Source of the DNA: Annona cherimola
Taxonomy: Eukaryota; Streptophyta; Magnoliopsida; Magnoliales; Annonaceae
Direction of reading: 5' to 3'
DNA length: 64,000 bases
NCBI GenBank assembly: GCA_030490835.1
Contig: CM059972.1
Span: 88,893,137-88,957,136, forward strand
The translations under genes were made by a program, and so were the position numbers. The number at the start of each line of letters is the position of its first letter. The first letter of the stretch is position 1. Under the pieces are notes generated by a model. The model was given only the letters and a program-made list of their open reading frames with translations. It was not told the origin of the DNA and did not search any database. Below, piece by piece: positions 47,301 to 62,300 of the stretch.

Positions 47301-50300
47301 GTAGCATATTAAATGTATGCTATATTTGCAATATGCTAATAAGTGACTGGCTGATGTCATGGCTCGTGAGTCCATCTCTTCATTACTGTGATAATGAGTA
47401 AACTGCCTGAAGTCAGGAATAACAATACTCTAGCATACTAATTGCAATCCTCTTTTCATTACACTCACAATGAAAACTATATCAAACCACTGATTCAGAT
47501 GAAAGGAATTTTTAATTTTTTAAAAAAAAAAGACATTTTTAATCATATATACTGCCCCATATTATGTAATTTCATAGGCTCATCACCCTTCCTCACTCTG
47601 TCCGAATAGGTCCCAAATTCTAGAGGACAGCTATATGACTGCTGATTGTAGGTATGGCAAGTTGTACAGGCTGAACTTGTCCAGGTATATTCACAGTAAC
47701 GCTTTCATATTTTCTTCTTTTACAAAGATTTCTTTCAAAAGGAGGAAACACGAGCCTTTAGCAAACACATGATGGATGTGTCCAGACTTTAGAATATTAT
47801 GTTAACTACAATCTGAAAACAAAGTCCTAGTCATACAGCATGCAAAGAGATATCAGACTAGGGCTTTAAACTCACAAAGTCACCAACGTGTCATGAAGAT
47901 AAATGAAAAAGAGAAGTCAAAACTATGGTGTGATTGTATTCCTATAATATTAGATTTAAATATCCTTTTACAGGAATAAATTATATAATATTAGATTTAA
48001 ATATCCTTTTACAGGAATAAATTATATAATATTAAATTTAAATATCCTTTTACAGGAATAAATTATATAATATTAGATTTAAATATCCTTTTACAGGAAT
48101 AAATTATATAATATTAGATTTAAATATCCTTTTACAGGAATAAATTAGATATCTAAAACCACTATAGTATCAACATATAAAAATAAGTGAGATATTCAAA
48201 ATTGAACAAATTGTCGTGGAATAAAATCTACTATAGTGCCATATAAAGATATGAGAGATTCAAAATTGTGTAAATTATCTTGGAATAGAACTAGTAAGTC
48301 ATATAATGAAGATGTGGAAAAGATAGATTGAGCAAAATTTATAATGAAAAGCAGATGTCTTTACAAATCAGTTTGATGTTATGGCAATAAGATGACTATT
48401 GAAGCTGTCTTTTTCGCCTAGACAACTAATTGAAAAGTGTCCAGAGAAGACTATAACCTACACATGGTCATTGATTTAGAAAGCATATGATAAGGTTCAA
48501 AGAAATCAGCAAAATGCTAGAAAAGAAAAGAATTATCAATACATATATGGGAAATGATTCAATACAGCCGCTTGCATGGACCCTTGATTATTTTATTTTA
48601 AAAAAAAATTTCCAAATCTAAGCCATTTATTCTGTTTAGTACCCATTTGTTTTATCATGTTACCAAAAATCACTTCCATTAAAAACTTATAGTTTGTAAG
48701 AAAATTAGCATCTTTTGTGAGTGAACATATAACTACTAATTTTCTTTTAGGGAAGTTTCTAAATAAACCTATAAATTTTCATTATAATTCCCGATAATCG
48801 CACGGATTTTCAAAAAATCCTATACACCCACTAATTTTCCCTGATATTCCTCTCATACCCACGCCCATTATTCTTCGTTAGTTACATCTACATTTCCAAA
48901 TTTTCTATATTTGTAGTATTCTGAAATACCAAAATTTTGATGCTACCAGAGCACGCATCATCTTCATGGATTCCAGTTGTAGGTTTTCTGCACCGTCGGA
49001 GCATCGATTTGGCGCTCCATCATCTTCCCTCTCTTGTTCCGTCTGCATCAAAGACTCTGACATGGGTCCTTAATTCAAGGATTAGATATGAGCTTATACT
49101 CTGCCATGAGCCCTTATTGTAATTGCGGTCCTTTTTCCCGCCATGGTCATTCACAACTTTCCTAACCCATTCGACAGCAGCAATTTTCAAAAAGAAAAAA
49201 AAAATCCAAATTCCATGAAATTTCAATAGCAAGACAGAAAAATTACTGAAATTTCTGAATTACATCAACAGAGGAGAAATTGAATTGGAATATCATGGAA
49301 ATCGAACACATAATCAATCAATCCATTCAATCACAACCTTGCACACTCATCAGCATCCAATCACACCCAAGCAATGGGAGAGAAGCAGAGCATAACAGAA
49401 TGCAAATATAGGGAATAATAGGAAGGATCGATGTAGTGTCCAGTCACACACAAGCAATTGGCATCCATTTTTCCATGGAAAATTATTGCTGCGCTTGATT
49501 TTAACATTGCCAACTCTGTTGATGGCAACTGAGTTTGGACATGGTTGGGATGCATGACAGCAGGGGGCATTTCTCCTGCTCCCTCCCTCCCTCCCTCTCT
49601 CTCTCTCTCTATATATAGGTGGGTTGCACTTCAATCGAACCATTTTTGTAAGAACTTTGATGATGAAATAAAAATTCGACATTCACATGTTTAAAATCAT
49701 TTGTCTTTTTTATCATCGTACATAAATCAGTTTAATTCAAGTATTGGATAGGTTTCACCTGCTAAAAAGTATATGAAATTATGGGTGTGTTTAGTACTTG
49801 ATAAAACTTTTTATTTATGTAGTTATTTGATCAAACTTTTGAACGAAAAGGTTTTCACAGAAAAGTTTTTGAAATGGGAGAAGTGATGTGATATGATAAA
49901 GGCAATGAAGAGAAATAAAGAAAATAAAGTTAAAATGAATAGGATAATTGTACAAAAAGTTATGAACAAATGATTGACAACTAGGAGAGTTGTATGGAAA
50001 GATGCGAAAAAATAATTAGAAAATAGGGTAATTATGGATTGAGAAAAAAATTTGTATGAAAAAAGTTTTAGATAAAAAAAATTTATTGAAAAACAAATGC
50101 ACCCAATATGTAAACTATGAAAAACACTTAAATCCAGCAATAGAAGCATTAAGCCGTTATCATAATTTATAAAATCATTCGTCCATAAAGGAAGAATATT
50201 TTAGATGAGTTAGATGTTGAATTAACAAATCTAAAATTGATATGTAAACTAAACAATCTTATTACAACTGATCCAATGCAGTTTTCAAATGGGGTTCATA

Positions 50301-53300
50301 CGCATCTTTGATTTGGATGAAACTCAATTTCCTAGCAAAACAACTAGTTCTAAAAGGTAAGAACAGAGTGGATTTCACATCATCATCAAGGTGGGCCATG
50401 TTTAGACCTAGTTCTTTATAAGTGGATGTTAATTTCATGATCAAGAAGGGCCCATTTGCAACAAAATCCGCTCTAATTAGGATGCATTCAAATGCACTCT
50501 AGTATTTTTCCTACATATATGATATAAAAGTTTTCGATACATCTGATTTTTGGCATCATAAATAAATGCACATGGATAAATATGACAAATTGTTTTGATT
50601 TGGAAAAAAAAAACATTTTAAAAAATTTTCAAAGAAACAAAAGAGTTTGCATGGATATCTTCATGCAACCAACTATGTTGAATCATTTCCCTATACATTG
50701 ATATTATCTAGGACATGTACAAGGGGGTTATAACAAACCTTGAAACAAATTACCTACCACAAAATAGGCACTACATTGAACGAGAAATATACAGCTCATG
50801 TCCATGGTTGTTGGAAATGCAAGTCCACACTTGTGGACATGGGAAAACTTATTAAAAATGAATGAAAGACAAAAAGAAATTGTGGTGATTGCTTAGTTCA
50901 TGATGTTATGTGAAAATAACAGAAAATAAATAGAAAACAACAGCATGTAAGATTCAAAGAGGTTTACTCAAATGGTCAAAGTTCTTATGTATAACAAGAA
51001 TCACATGGAAGAAGAATTAATACCTTTGCAAAGTGAGCATGCATCAAACATGATTGAAGGTATGTTGCTTTCCTTGCAAGTCGGAAGAAGGCAATGAAAT
51101 TACCTGTTCTGCAAGCTCTGGAATATAAAATTGTCTCAGCAATCAAGTTACAAAGATTGAATTACCATGAAGTAAGGTACGTGATGAAGATTTCCAAGAC
51201 AACATTATCACCTTGCAACTTCTCGTGCAAATAAAATTTCAGGTGCACCTCTTATTTCAGGAGTCATCTTGGCAAGATCAAGTGATAACTCTGCAGGTTC
51301 CACCTAATAACACGGGCTTGTATCAGTGTCTACATGAACGTCAGCAATAATAGTTTTGACGAGTCACTCTGTAAAGGAATCCAATGTTGGGAAAATATGT
51401 TTAAATTACAAGCAAACATAACAGCAACACCATGCATGTCAACTTGGAATTGAACCAACTGAAATAGCAGGAGGAAACATTAGGATTAGCCAGAACGAGT
51501 GTGCTGGGGCTAGGCCTGGATTGGCTATTTCTTTCCACATTATTTGTATGGTTGTTCGCTTTAATTGAAATGCAAAGACATAAGGCACCTTGTATCCAGG
51601 ATGTTTATCCAGTTTCAGAAGTGCATAATAACCCCGAAACTCTTTCTCTGTAGAAATGCTGCTTCCTTTCTTCCTATGATCATCATAAAGTTGAAAGAGT
51701 TCTACAGATGCCTTGTTCATCTGCTCAATGTTGAGGTGAGCATCAAATCCTTCTGCAAAACCTTCTCCCTTTGTGTACTCACACAATTCATGCATGGCTA
51801 TGATGTGAAGCCTTATCTGGAATCAAATAACAAGACCTCTTAACAAAGTTGTCATTAGCTTACCACATCAGAGAATTAATGAATCAGGTAGCAGAAGAAA
51901 CCATTTGCTCCAGCATGGTTATAGCATCCCGGTTAAAAATGTGTTGCATCCTAAGGTCCATACGGATTGCCCTCATCCTGTCCCACAAGAAGTTATACAT
52001 CCCAAGGAAGTTGTCATCATAAGGTTGTTCTAGCAAACTCAGGAGATAATCAACTGTCTTCTGCAAGACAGGCAAGGGCCTTATCAGGTCTGCCTCTCTT
52101 TCAGCCATCCTGTTATACTGCACAGAATTAATTTAATCAGAATTCATGTTGCGGATGGAGAAAAACAGAGATGATTACAAAAGCGATGTTTTGAAAGCTC
52201 AATTACAAGACAAACTACAAAGATTCTCAGAAAGGTTAGAGCCAGGGGCGCAACTATGTATTGGCACATGCAGTCAATTTCAAACCCTTGTCATTTATCA
52301 TCATGTACATTGAGCCTCGAAATAACCCAGGGTGCCCTATCCAAGCCCAATATAAGGCCACTCTTGTGTGGCCCATTATACTTGTACCATACTGTTGTGT
52401 CAAGCATTAAATCATATGAAGGGTAATATTCTCATTTTAATATTTTACAATAACCTGTTACGTGAAAATATGAAATCTGGAATCTAGGCCCCATTAAGGG
52501 ATCTACTCACATAATTTTCTGACCTCCACCCAACTGCAGCTGAAACTGTTCAAGCATGCAATTTTAAACCCACACAATACCCAACCTCAGGCTCAGGCTG
52601 CCTAGTGAAGGAAAAGACCAAACAGGCACCACACTAGTGGCATCACTAGTTAAAAGCCAAAAGACTCAAAACCGCTACTTAAGAATCACTGATTCAGCAA
52701 ACATGTAGTTGAACAGCAATGGATGGCATGAGCTAGTTCATGACTAGTTTGCACTTTGCACTGGTTCATCTTCAGAGTGAACTTTTTTACTATTTATCCC
52801 CCATTTGAAAAACTCTGCAAATAACTTACTCTAGCATGAACCGGATTTATTACACCTGAACACTGGGGAATGATAAAGTAGCTAAGACTACCTTCTTAAC
52901 AGCAAGGCCTCGGCTTGTTTGGTTTCTGTCACCATCAACGCGCTCATATTTGTCAAGATCTCCTTTCCTCTCTCTCTCATCCCTTTCAGATTCTAAAATA
53001 CAGTAAAGAAATGTCAACCCATATTACACATAAAAAGCGAAGTTGAAAATTGACAATTTTTGAAAAGAACAATTAGATGGAACTTTACATATAAGTTTAA
53101 AATACCCTCTTTACATATAAGCAATGCTATGAGAGGTCATTATTTTTGAAATAAGAAGTTGAGCTGCATACCAGGACACATGTCTGGACATAGTCCAACT
53201 ACAATGCTTGATGATTCCGCTCCTTCATCATCAAATAAAGGACCACTATTTGAAATATCTGTTTCTTGAATAGGGTGCTTAACAATGAATTTACGTTTTT

Positions 53301-56300
53301 CCAAGGATTTATCATTTTTAACCCCATAAGGCTTTTGCACGGCGACACCACGTGTGTCTTGCACTTTATTGCTTAATTCGATGTTAAAGCGAGCAAGCCG
53401 TCTCGCCTTTGCTTGAGCTTCTCTGGAAATAAAGTTTGTCAAACACGATAGCAAATTGATGCATGCAGCTAAAAGTGAAAATAAGATCAAAGAAACCTTA
53501 AGTTGAAAAGGATGATTATAAATTTTACCTCTCACTATCATCTTGAATGTAATGGGAGTTACTTGAAACAACTTGATCAGAAGACGGTAAAGGATGAGAC
53601 CTTGTCCTTTTAGGAACTTGAACCACATCAGGCTTCGAGGGAAGCATGGGTCCAGTATCATGTGCATCATGAGGTAGAACAGGAAAGGACCGTACAGGAA
53701 TTAAAGAATCAGTAACATTTACTGGAGATCTTTGCTGATGACCCCATCTTGGAGGTGATAAAGCAGGCCTGCACAAGGTATTTTGTAAATTTTTTTAAAA
53801 AAAAAAAAATGTTGATAGTACTTCATTTTAAAGACTAGGAATTCCCAAAACCAGAAAATTTTGCAGGTGTCCATGATTTACGTAATTTTATTTATTTTTA
53901 TTTTTTGTTGGTGGACCTAGAGGATCCACTGCAGGATGTCGGTTTTATGTTATAACACAAAACGGTACCTCACATCAAGAATATGATGTCCCAATGGGTT
54001 ATCCTGCAGATAAGTTATCCTCTAGCATGCAATCCCAGCAATTCAACTCAGAAATCTAATGACAAAATGGAACCGCATATAGAAGTTGTGAATTGACATC
54101 TCCAGCACATTAATGTAATCCCAGAATGAAATAGGGTTTAAAAGCTATTACAAAAATGTTGAAGTTATATGCGAGTTCCAGCCCATTAAGTTTAGATAAA
54201 AACATGTGCCACGACAAATAGGTAAAAAATAGGCACAGATATAAAGTGAAATTGTACATTCAATAATTAAACATGCAGATTGGATATTTAGCAGCATGAG
54301 TTTCAGTTAAAAATTGAGAAACGAGATGATTAGCGATAATGACTTGTAATAAAATCTACCTCTGTGCTGTGATTGAGCGCTGATGCCCCTCAGCAGACTG
54401 ATAGCTCTCGAAAGTTAGAGCAGGAGGTAACCACATTCCCCTTGGTGCCTTAGAAGCTTCATTATTGGGCAGCACATCCATCTGAGGTCGCAATCTGCCA
54501 AAAAAATAAAAAGGATCTTCTAAACACCATATGAAAAGAGTAGCAACAATTCAATCTACTGCTTGCATAAAAATTGAAAAGAAAGAACACAACAAAGAGT
54601 AAAAATAAATAAACTCCCAAGAGGCTATTGATCCAAAATTACACCAGATAATTAGCTTTATCCACAAAGTGATTTATCTCCTGTAAAGTCATGCGCTATT
54701 CGAGATAGATCAACTAATTGTGATTAGTATAACAAAATAGTTCTTGAGAGGACATCATCATCATAGAAAAGACTGATTGGACTCCTAAATTGGATGATTA
54801 GATCATCTTCACACCTTTGCAATTGATTCATTGGATGCTGAGAAAAGAATGTTACAAAAACTAATTCAGCCTCGATAGAGAATTTGCACTGTGCGGTGCT
54901 TTAGGAGTTCTATATGATCATTCTATACAGTGGCAGATCTAGGACCTTTGGTAAGGTGGTGCAATGTGAAATATTGTTACTTAAGAGGGGATCATGTAAA
55001 ATAAAGTTTGGTTCGAAATATTTTTCAAAATTGAAAGTGGGGAATGAGTTTTGAAATCTCAGGGGTGCGATTGCCGCTACCCAACTCCATGTAGATCAGA
55101 CTAAGATCTTATAGCCGTTGAGTGAAAAATGGATGTCTTTCTTCCCATTCCATGTCTCTCAGCCCAATTTTTCACCTCTTGCAGCCCCTCATTGTAACAT
55201 ATACGTAATTCTGATTTATACTTCAAAAGAAGGGGGGAGAGATCATCAGTTTTGAAATTGGGCTGACGTTTCACACATGGGAGCCTGAGCCTCATCCAAC
55301 AGGCAATGAGATTGATTAGATATAAGCTTCTTTTGAAATTGGCAAACAACAAGTGTGACAAACTAGAATTGATGGAATTAAAAATAAATGATCCAAATCA
55401 TCAAAATGGAGAATTAATAGATGGTAAGAAGAAAATCACAAACTCAACCATCCAACTGAATCGTTTGTAATATATATATATGAGACCCGATCCTGTGCAG
55501 TCGGACTGCAGTCCGCTATAAAATGGACCCCACACAAGATTGTAATGAAACTTTATACACTCATTTATCCATATATAAATCATACTTTAGACGGTTTAGA
55601 TGTTGAAAAAACCACTTTAAACTTGATATTTACATTAAACTATTTTATTACGTTGATTTTGCACCATTTTAAGATAGGGACTGCACACATGTTGGATTTG
55701 GATGAAAATTGGTATGCTAATAAAGTGAACAATTCTAAATACAATGGGTGGGGTGGATTTTCGATTTTTGATCAGGTAGGGCCCACAGTGCATGGACTGC
55801 ACGGTGCAGTCGCATGCACTGGATTATTTCCCTATATATATATATAAATAAAGGAACTGCACCAAAAATGATGAGTAGATACTTTGTTCTATCGCAAAGA
55901 ACTGTTAAAGCAAGAAGAAAGCCAAAAAGAAATGGACAGGAAAAAAAATGAGATGCTTTAAAGCACAAAGATCATCGACATGGGTTAAAAAGTAATAGCG
56001 TAATAGGATTCAATTGGACTCTGCTGAGTTAGGAAGCAGATTATGATGATGACAACAGAGACTTCATTTTTCCACAAGCCTCATATAGGTTGAAGAAAAG
56101 AAGAACAACTGCAATGGGAGATGACTAATTTTCTCTCACACTAGAACCCTTCACAGACTACCTGTAAACAATATCTGTTTAAAGGATAACCAAACAGCTA
56201 GATACTGACTTCCTAGCTTGTAGTCATGTAGGTTCGCCATGTACATGCAATGATGCTGCACAAAAGTTGGCCAATACTATAATTTCCTAACATTATCATA

Positions 56301-59300
56301 ACATATGATCAGAATGAGGTTTAGATTTCATGAGTAAAATAACTGCTTTCAGGTTCTTCAGAAGTAAGTGATACATGGAGAGGTCATTGCTGACAAATAA
56401 TGATGTCAAGAATATGCTAGTTTCCCATTGAGCCGTAAAAACTATAAAAAAACCAATAGGCGATGATAAAGGTGTTGCATATGGAACTGAATCAAATTAT
56501 CAAGATCCGTTGATTTCGAGGGTAGCACACATCATGTGGGAAAACTGTCCGACATCAAACATTCCTCCTGAGCTCATCATGGACCAGTACACAGTCACAA
56601 TCCAGACTCAAACTGGCACCCAACTTTTTCTTATGGAGGTAGAGGCGTAGACATCCTAATGCATCTGATCCAAAATGTGATTGCAGTGTCTCCCTAATTT
56701 GCTCCACTACCGATCAAGCATTGAATCAGGACTCTTCCTCCCACGTATCTTTATACTCATTAGATTTGAAACAGCCATGTGTAAACCTTGTGCACAAATG
56801 TGTGGCACCAAAGCTAAACTGGATGATTCCAACATTTATTGGAAGTGTCTATACTGGAACAAAAGATCATTTTCCTCCCCTATCCACCACAGATACTTCA
56901 ACCCAGAAACAATCTTCGTCTAGGCTCACCAAATTTCCTTACTGCTGCTAGACTGCTCCAAATAAACACTTCAGTGCTGCGGTGAATTTGTGAGATATGC
57001 AACATGCAACATGAAACCTTTTGAACTAATTTTTTTATCTGAGATTTATGGCCTCTTCATTCCAACTCAATAGATAGCAACCCATTCAGAACATGCATTC
57101 CAAAGGAAGACAACTATTTATCCGTTTCGGCTTTTGATGAGCACTGAAATTAGTGAAGTCCCATCAAATGATGATAAAACACAGGTAATGAAAATATAGC
57201 TAAATGCACTGTTTTGATAAATGGACAACTCAACATTGACAAACCTATCTATTTGAGTGGGATTTTAGAGATTCTTGTTTTTACTGCTTGTTAATTTGGA
57301 ACTTCATTTAAAACAACGTGATTATATGCGATGCATCACATGTTGGCCCAACATGCAGTGCATCTTTATACTTATTTTTTTCATAGACATGTTCTCTTAG
57401 GTGTATTTAACCCATGTACTAAGTTTCCAAAATGATTTCTTGCGGTTAACCGTAGCCAACCCATTGATGCGTTCAAAATATAGGCCATTCAGATGTGGCA
57501 GCTTCAACTTGCACCGTAGGATGGAACATAGAGCAGATGATAAAAAGTCTTGCCAACTCCAATGGCCATTTAGATGGCATGGGGAGCAGTTAGTAAAAAT
57601 ACATGCTGACTTGGGTTTTTCCTAAAAACTCAAACATCAAATTGAAGAACAGAAGGATTCCATTGGCTGGCCTCTCCGTCCTCTCAAAACCCCAGCTACA
57701 CCAGACAAGCGACCGCATCCCCCATCTCCGTCTTTTTTTTGTTGCACGATCCTTCTGCCAGAGCTTGTCATCAATGCTAGCTACCCCAAAGATACGTTGT
57801 CACCTTGCTAGAGCTAGGATTGGGAGGCATGTGCAGCAAAAGATGGATGCGAAGCTACCACATCCTTGCTAAGAGAGGAAGAGGAATTTTGCAAAAAAAA
57901 AAAAAAAAGACGGTTCGAGATGGAGCCGTTGATCGTCGCTGCAGGGGAACAGTGAATGATGCATCATTATTGAGGCAGGAAGAAGGGATTTGAAAAGAAC
58001 GGGGGATCCGAATGCGAAAGTGTGTGGCATGGGTAGGGAGAGAGAAAAAACCATGCGTGAAGGGGAGAGAGACAATGAGCTAGAAAGAAAGGATGACAGA
58101 GAGACAGTGGGGTGCAGGTAGCAGGCATCAGGCACAAGGGAGACAACGACAACGACGATTTAGGGTTGGGAAATTGTTGGGGATTTTGTGGGTGGGTGGG
58201 AGGAGGAGGGTAAAGCGAGCAAGTCAAAATTCGCAGATCTCCATTTTTTTTTTTTCTAAAACACCCAACGCAAATGAGTTTTTTACTCAGCACCCCTCGT
58301 CGCATCCAATGGACAGGCTTCAATCCATCCGATCAAACGGTCCTCAACGTAGCCACACCAAAAGCTTCTGTGCAGTTGTGCGCAACGAATCGGGCTCCAC
58401 TAAGTTTTCCCATTTTACAATACTTGTATACATTTATGTTTTGTTTTTAAAAACCATCAATTTCGGGAGTATTTAAGTCATTTTCAACCCCATAAAACTT
58501 GATTTTTAAAAATAAATATATATATTGTAAAATGGTAAATTTCGCACATGGGATAAATACACCTAAGAAAACATGTCTATGAAAAAAATAAAAGGGCGTT
58601 TTAAGTCATTTTTACCCCTTAAAACTTGATTTTTTAAAAATAAAAAATAAATATATACAAGTATTGTAAAATATTAAAACTTAGTACATGGGTTAAATAC
58701 ACCTAAGAAAACATGTCTGAAAAAAATAAATATAAAGATGCACTGCATGTTGGTCCAACATGTGATGCATCGCATATGATGCAGCCCTTATTTAAAACCC
58801 ATGCTTGCACGTATGTTTTAAAAATAGTTGACAAGTACGGCTATCTTATCCTGTCCACTATTGGAACTGATGAAACCCAGAAAGTGTTACCAATAGTAGA
58901 AGAACATCTTAACAGCATCTTTTATCATGGCGAAGCTATACAGATGAGAGATCAAAACAAATTAATTCAGCATAATAGACAACGCATAAAAGATTTAATC
59001 ACAAGCTTCTAATTTTGGTGATTTCTTGGAATACAAACAAGTTTTCAAAGAAATTTAAAACAAAAAAAATAATGTATTATTTAAAAAATCCCTATCAAAT
59101 CTATTTAAACATCGGGAATTAATGGGCTCAGCTTCTATGTAACCGGGTTACATAGAAGTGGACCCATGTAACCCCTTCAAAATCTATGATTTTGATCCTT
59201 GATGAAAAATCCAATCCATTCATTGTATTTAACATCATTTGTTTACCTAAGGGATCAAGTTTCATCCTAATCAAGTAGGTTCATGGGCCACATATTTTAG

Positions 59301-62300
59301 AAAATGTATATATTCGTATAAATTATGAAAAATGCTAAAATATCAATTTTAAAGTAGCATTTTCGACATCTAAACCGTCCAAAATATCATTTCTATATGA
59401 ATAAATGATTCCATAGAGTATTAGTACATTTTAATACATGCGTAAATACATCTAAGCGTTTTTCATAATTTACACATGAATATACATTTTTAAACAAATA
59501 TGACCCTTAAACATACTTAATTAGGATGAAACTTAATCTCCTAGATAAACAAATGATATTAAATACAATGAATGGATTGGATTTTCCATTTAAGGATTAA
59601 ATCTTAGATTTTGAAGGAGTTACATGGGTCCGCTTCTATGTAACCCAGTTACATAGAAGAGAGATCGGGAATTAACTAACATAAAACATCAAGTATTCAT
59701 TGTGAAGAATCAACGTACACACAAGTAACAAACAAAAAATACAGCAAAACAATGCATTCTTATGAATATCATTTTGCTATATGCTTTTTTTTGGCATGAT
59801 TTTGTTGTTTGAAAAAATTAAATAAAAATTTGTCCAGCGCAAGCCTATATGGCACATGAAATGCCATATACAGATACTGATACACCATATTCGATACACA
59901 TCCATGAGGCAATTGCACCACCTGATGTTTTAGACAGATTAGACATTAAGAATACAGCATTGAAATTGATGTATATGTCAAACAATTCTATTATGTTCAT
60001 TTACACACTTTTCAGATGGGGGGCCATGTACATCTTTGATTTGGATTAAACATGGTTTCCTAGCTGAACAAAATATTCTAAATGCAATGGGAAGAGTGGA
60101 TTTCATATTATCATCAAGGTGGGGGCAAATAGATGGGATACATGAAAAACTTCAGTGTAACCCGATGATATAGAAGCAAAGCCCAAATATATAAGACACC
60201 AAGGGCCATGATTATAAATGCTTTGCAGGAATGTTTCTCTTGAGTTGTTTGTGCATCCAAAGAAACAATACTAAGGACTACTCACAGTAAACATTTGTGT
60301 AGGAGCTACATAACTCCCTTTCGTGGAACCACTTTTAACTTTCTTGTTCTGTTTAGAAAGATGAGCTAAACTTATATCAAAGAAAGAAAGAGTGTAAATA
60401 AGACATCACAGCGAGAAGGTTGCAGACAGAACAAAAGAAAATGGAAAACAATCCAAAGTTGACTCAGAAATCAACTGCTCCATCACAAATTCCTTCCAAG
60501 GCAAGAAAGGAAAATCCTCTAATCCTTCTTCCTTTAGTTGCGTTCACTTAAATCTGTTTTAGTGGCATGAAAAAAAGAGAAAAAAATCCCATAGGAGAAG
60601 CCAAAAAATGAAAAGCAACTTGAAGTGAACCTTCTTGCATCATCTTGAGCTAAGTGAAAACTTCCCAAGGTACCTTCACCAGTAGAAGGTAAAGAAGGTG
60701 ATTGCATCCTTTTTGGGGCATGGAAGCTTGTGGCCTCTGCTGGAAAATTGTGAGGAGTATCTTGTTTATGAACAAATGGGGCAACTGTTGCAATCTTAAC
60801 TGTCGAGGAGTTAGGAAGAGTGGCTGGAACCTTTGGCTGGTTGCCCCATTGAGGTGTAGACACAAGAGGCCTGAACAAATGAGAAGAATTATAATTATTT
60901 TCAGTTGTTGTAAACGTAACACTCAAGGGACATAACTACTATGGGGAGAAAAGTAAGAAAATACAGGGGAATACTTGTCGAATAATGACATTGATCATGA
61001 GATAACAACTAAAAATTCAAGAGAATGATCAATTTTCCAGATTCAAGATTTTAGGAATCAAACTTCAATACGAACAGCTTTGACAACAGAACCTGATTTT
61101 ATTTCAGAATTAGGACAACAATAAAAGAAACAAGGAAAAATTATGAGAAGATACCCCTTCCAACAAAAAGAATAACACAATTAATATCAACAGCAACAAC
61201 AATAAATCAATCAATCAATCAAGAATCACAATATTCTGTGGAAAAACAGAAAGAACAGATTTTCTTTCTCGCCGTGCATTCACTAAATAAAAGGAAATTC
61301 CACCATTCTCTTCTTCGTAAGATCAGACGGGAAGGGGAGATCTGCTAGAAAGACATCTTACCTTTTTATTAAACACAGATTTGCATACATATATAACAGG
61401 AACTTTGTTTAATGTCCTCAGAAAATAAGAAGTTTAAAGGCTCTTGCATGAAGAGAATTAGCTCACTCCAATTATCTCTTGATTCAAGGTTTAAGCCCAT
61501 ACTTCACTGACCATTATCTAAAAATCTGGTATTAAAAATAATAAGATTAAAAATACCAAGCTACAAAATGGAAAGCCAAGAGCATTAATTAGACTACAAG
61601 GGGAATCCGCAATGTGAACCTCCATTTGACAGGTCATCCATAATTGATGTATTACTGTTATAGATTGTTCCGAATTGATTTTTCAGATTGCCTATCCATA
61701 TGCATGTAAACAGAGCTGTGTAGGAGAAATCTGGTTTTCAAATGAAATTTGCTCATCAATGTGATTTTGATATCACAGCCCCATGAACTTTAATCCAAGG
61801 ACAAAACCCAAGTAACTGCTTGTGAATCTAGATGGCCCACATCGACCAGCAGCACTAACTGTTCTCTGTAGATGACTGCCCGTTATACGTATTGTCTCCA
61901 TTTTGTTCGAGAATTTGGTTTCCCCGCAACATCATATCAAATTGCAGCATATTTTGCATTTTAGGGCCTAGAGCAAAAACCAATGAGAATTCAAAAGAAA
62001 AATAGAAATTAATGTTCACGTCATATTGGACAAACCTCTGAGAGACTTCAGAATGAAATTCCTCAACTGCATGCTTGGCTTTAGAAAGCAGAGGAGATCG
62101 CATTATCAGGGGAGCTTTAGAAATAACATTATCAAACACAACATTTTTGCTAAGGCCCAATCTATACAATGGAAAGAGCAGAATTGAAAATACCGAGGGA
62201 AGAAACCAATTAATGATCCATACAAACAAACAGGCACGACAGGGAATCAAATACAAGTGATAACATGAGTAGACGTTATCAACCATTGTGGCATGCTGGA

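Noticed and set aside
47949..48148. CRISPR-like repeat array
   Set aside because: Units are contiguous without spacers and the genome is a plant's.
55101..55361. 86-codon minus-strand frame in the big SAC3B intron
   Set aside because: No recognised domain, no splice sites joining it in phase with neighbouring exons.
57967..58323. 118-codon Pro/Ser-rich minus frame inside the Pack-MULE-like element
   Set aside because: Biased composition and no conserved motif; kept only as possible captured cargo.
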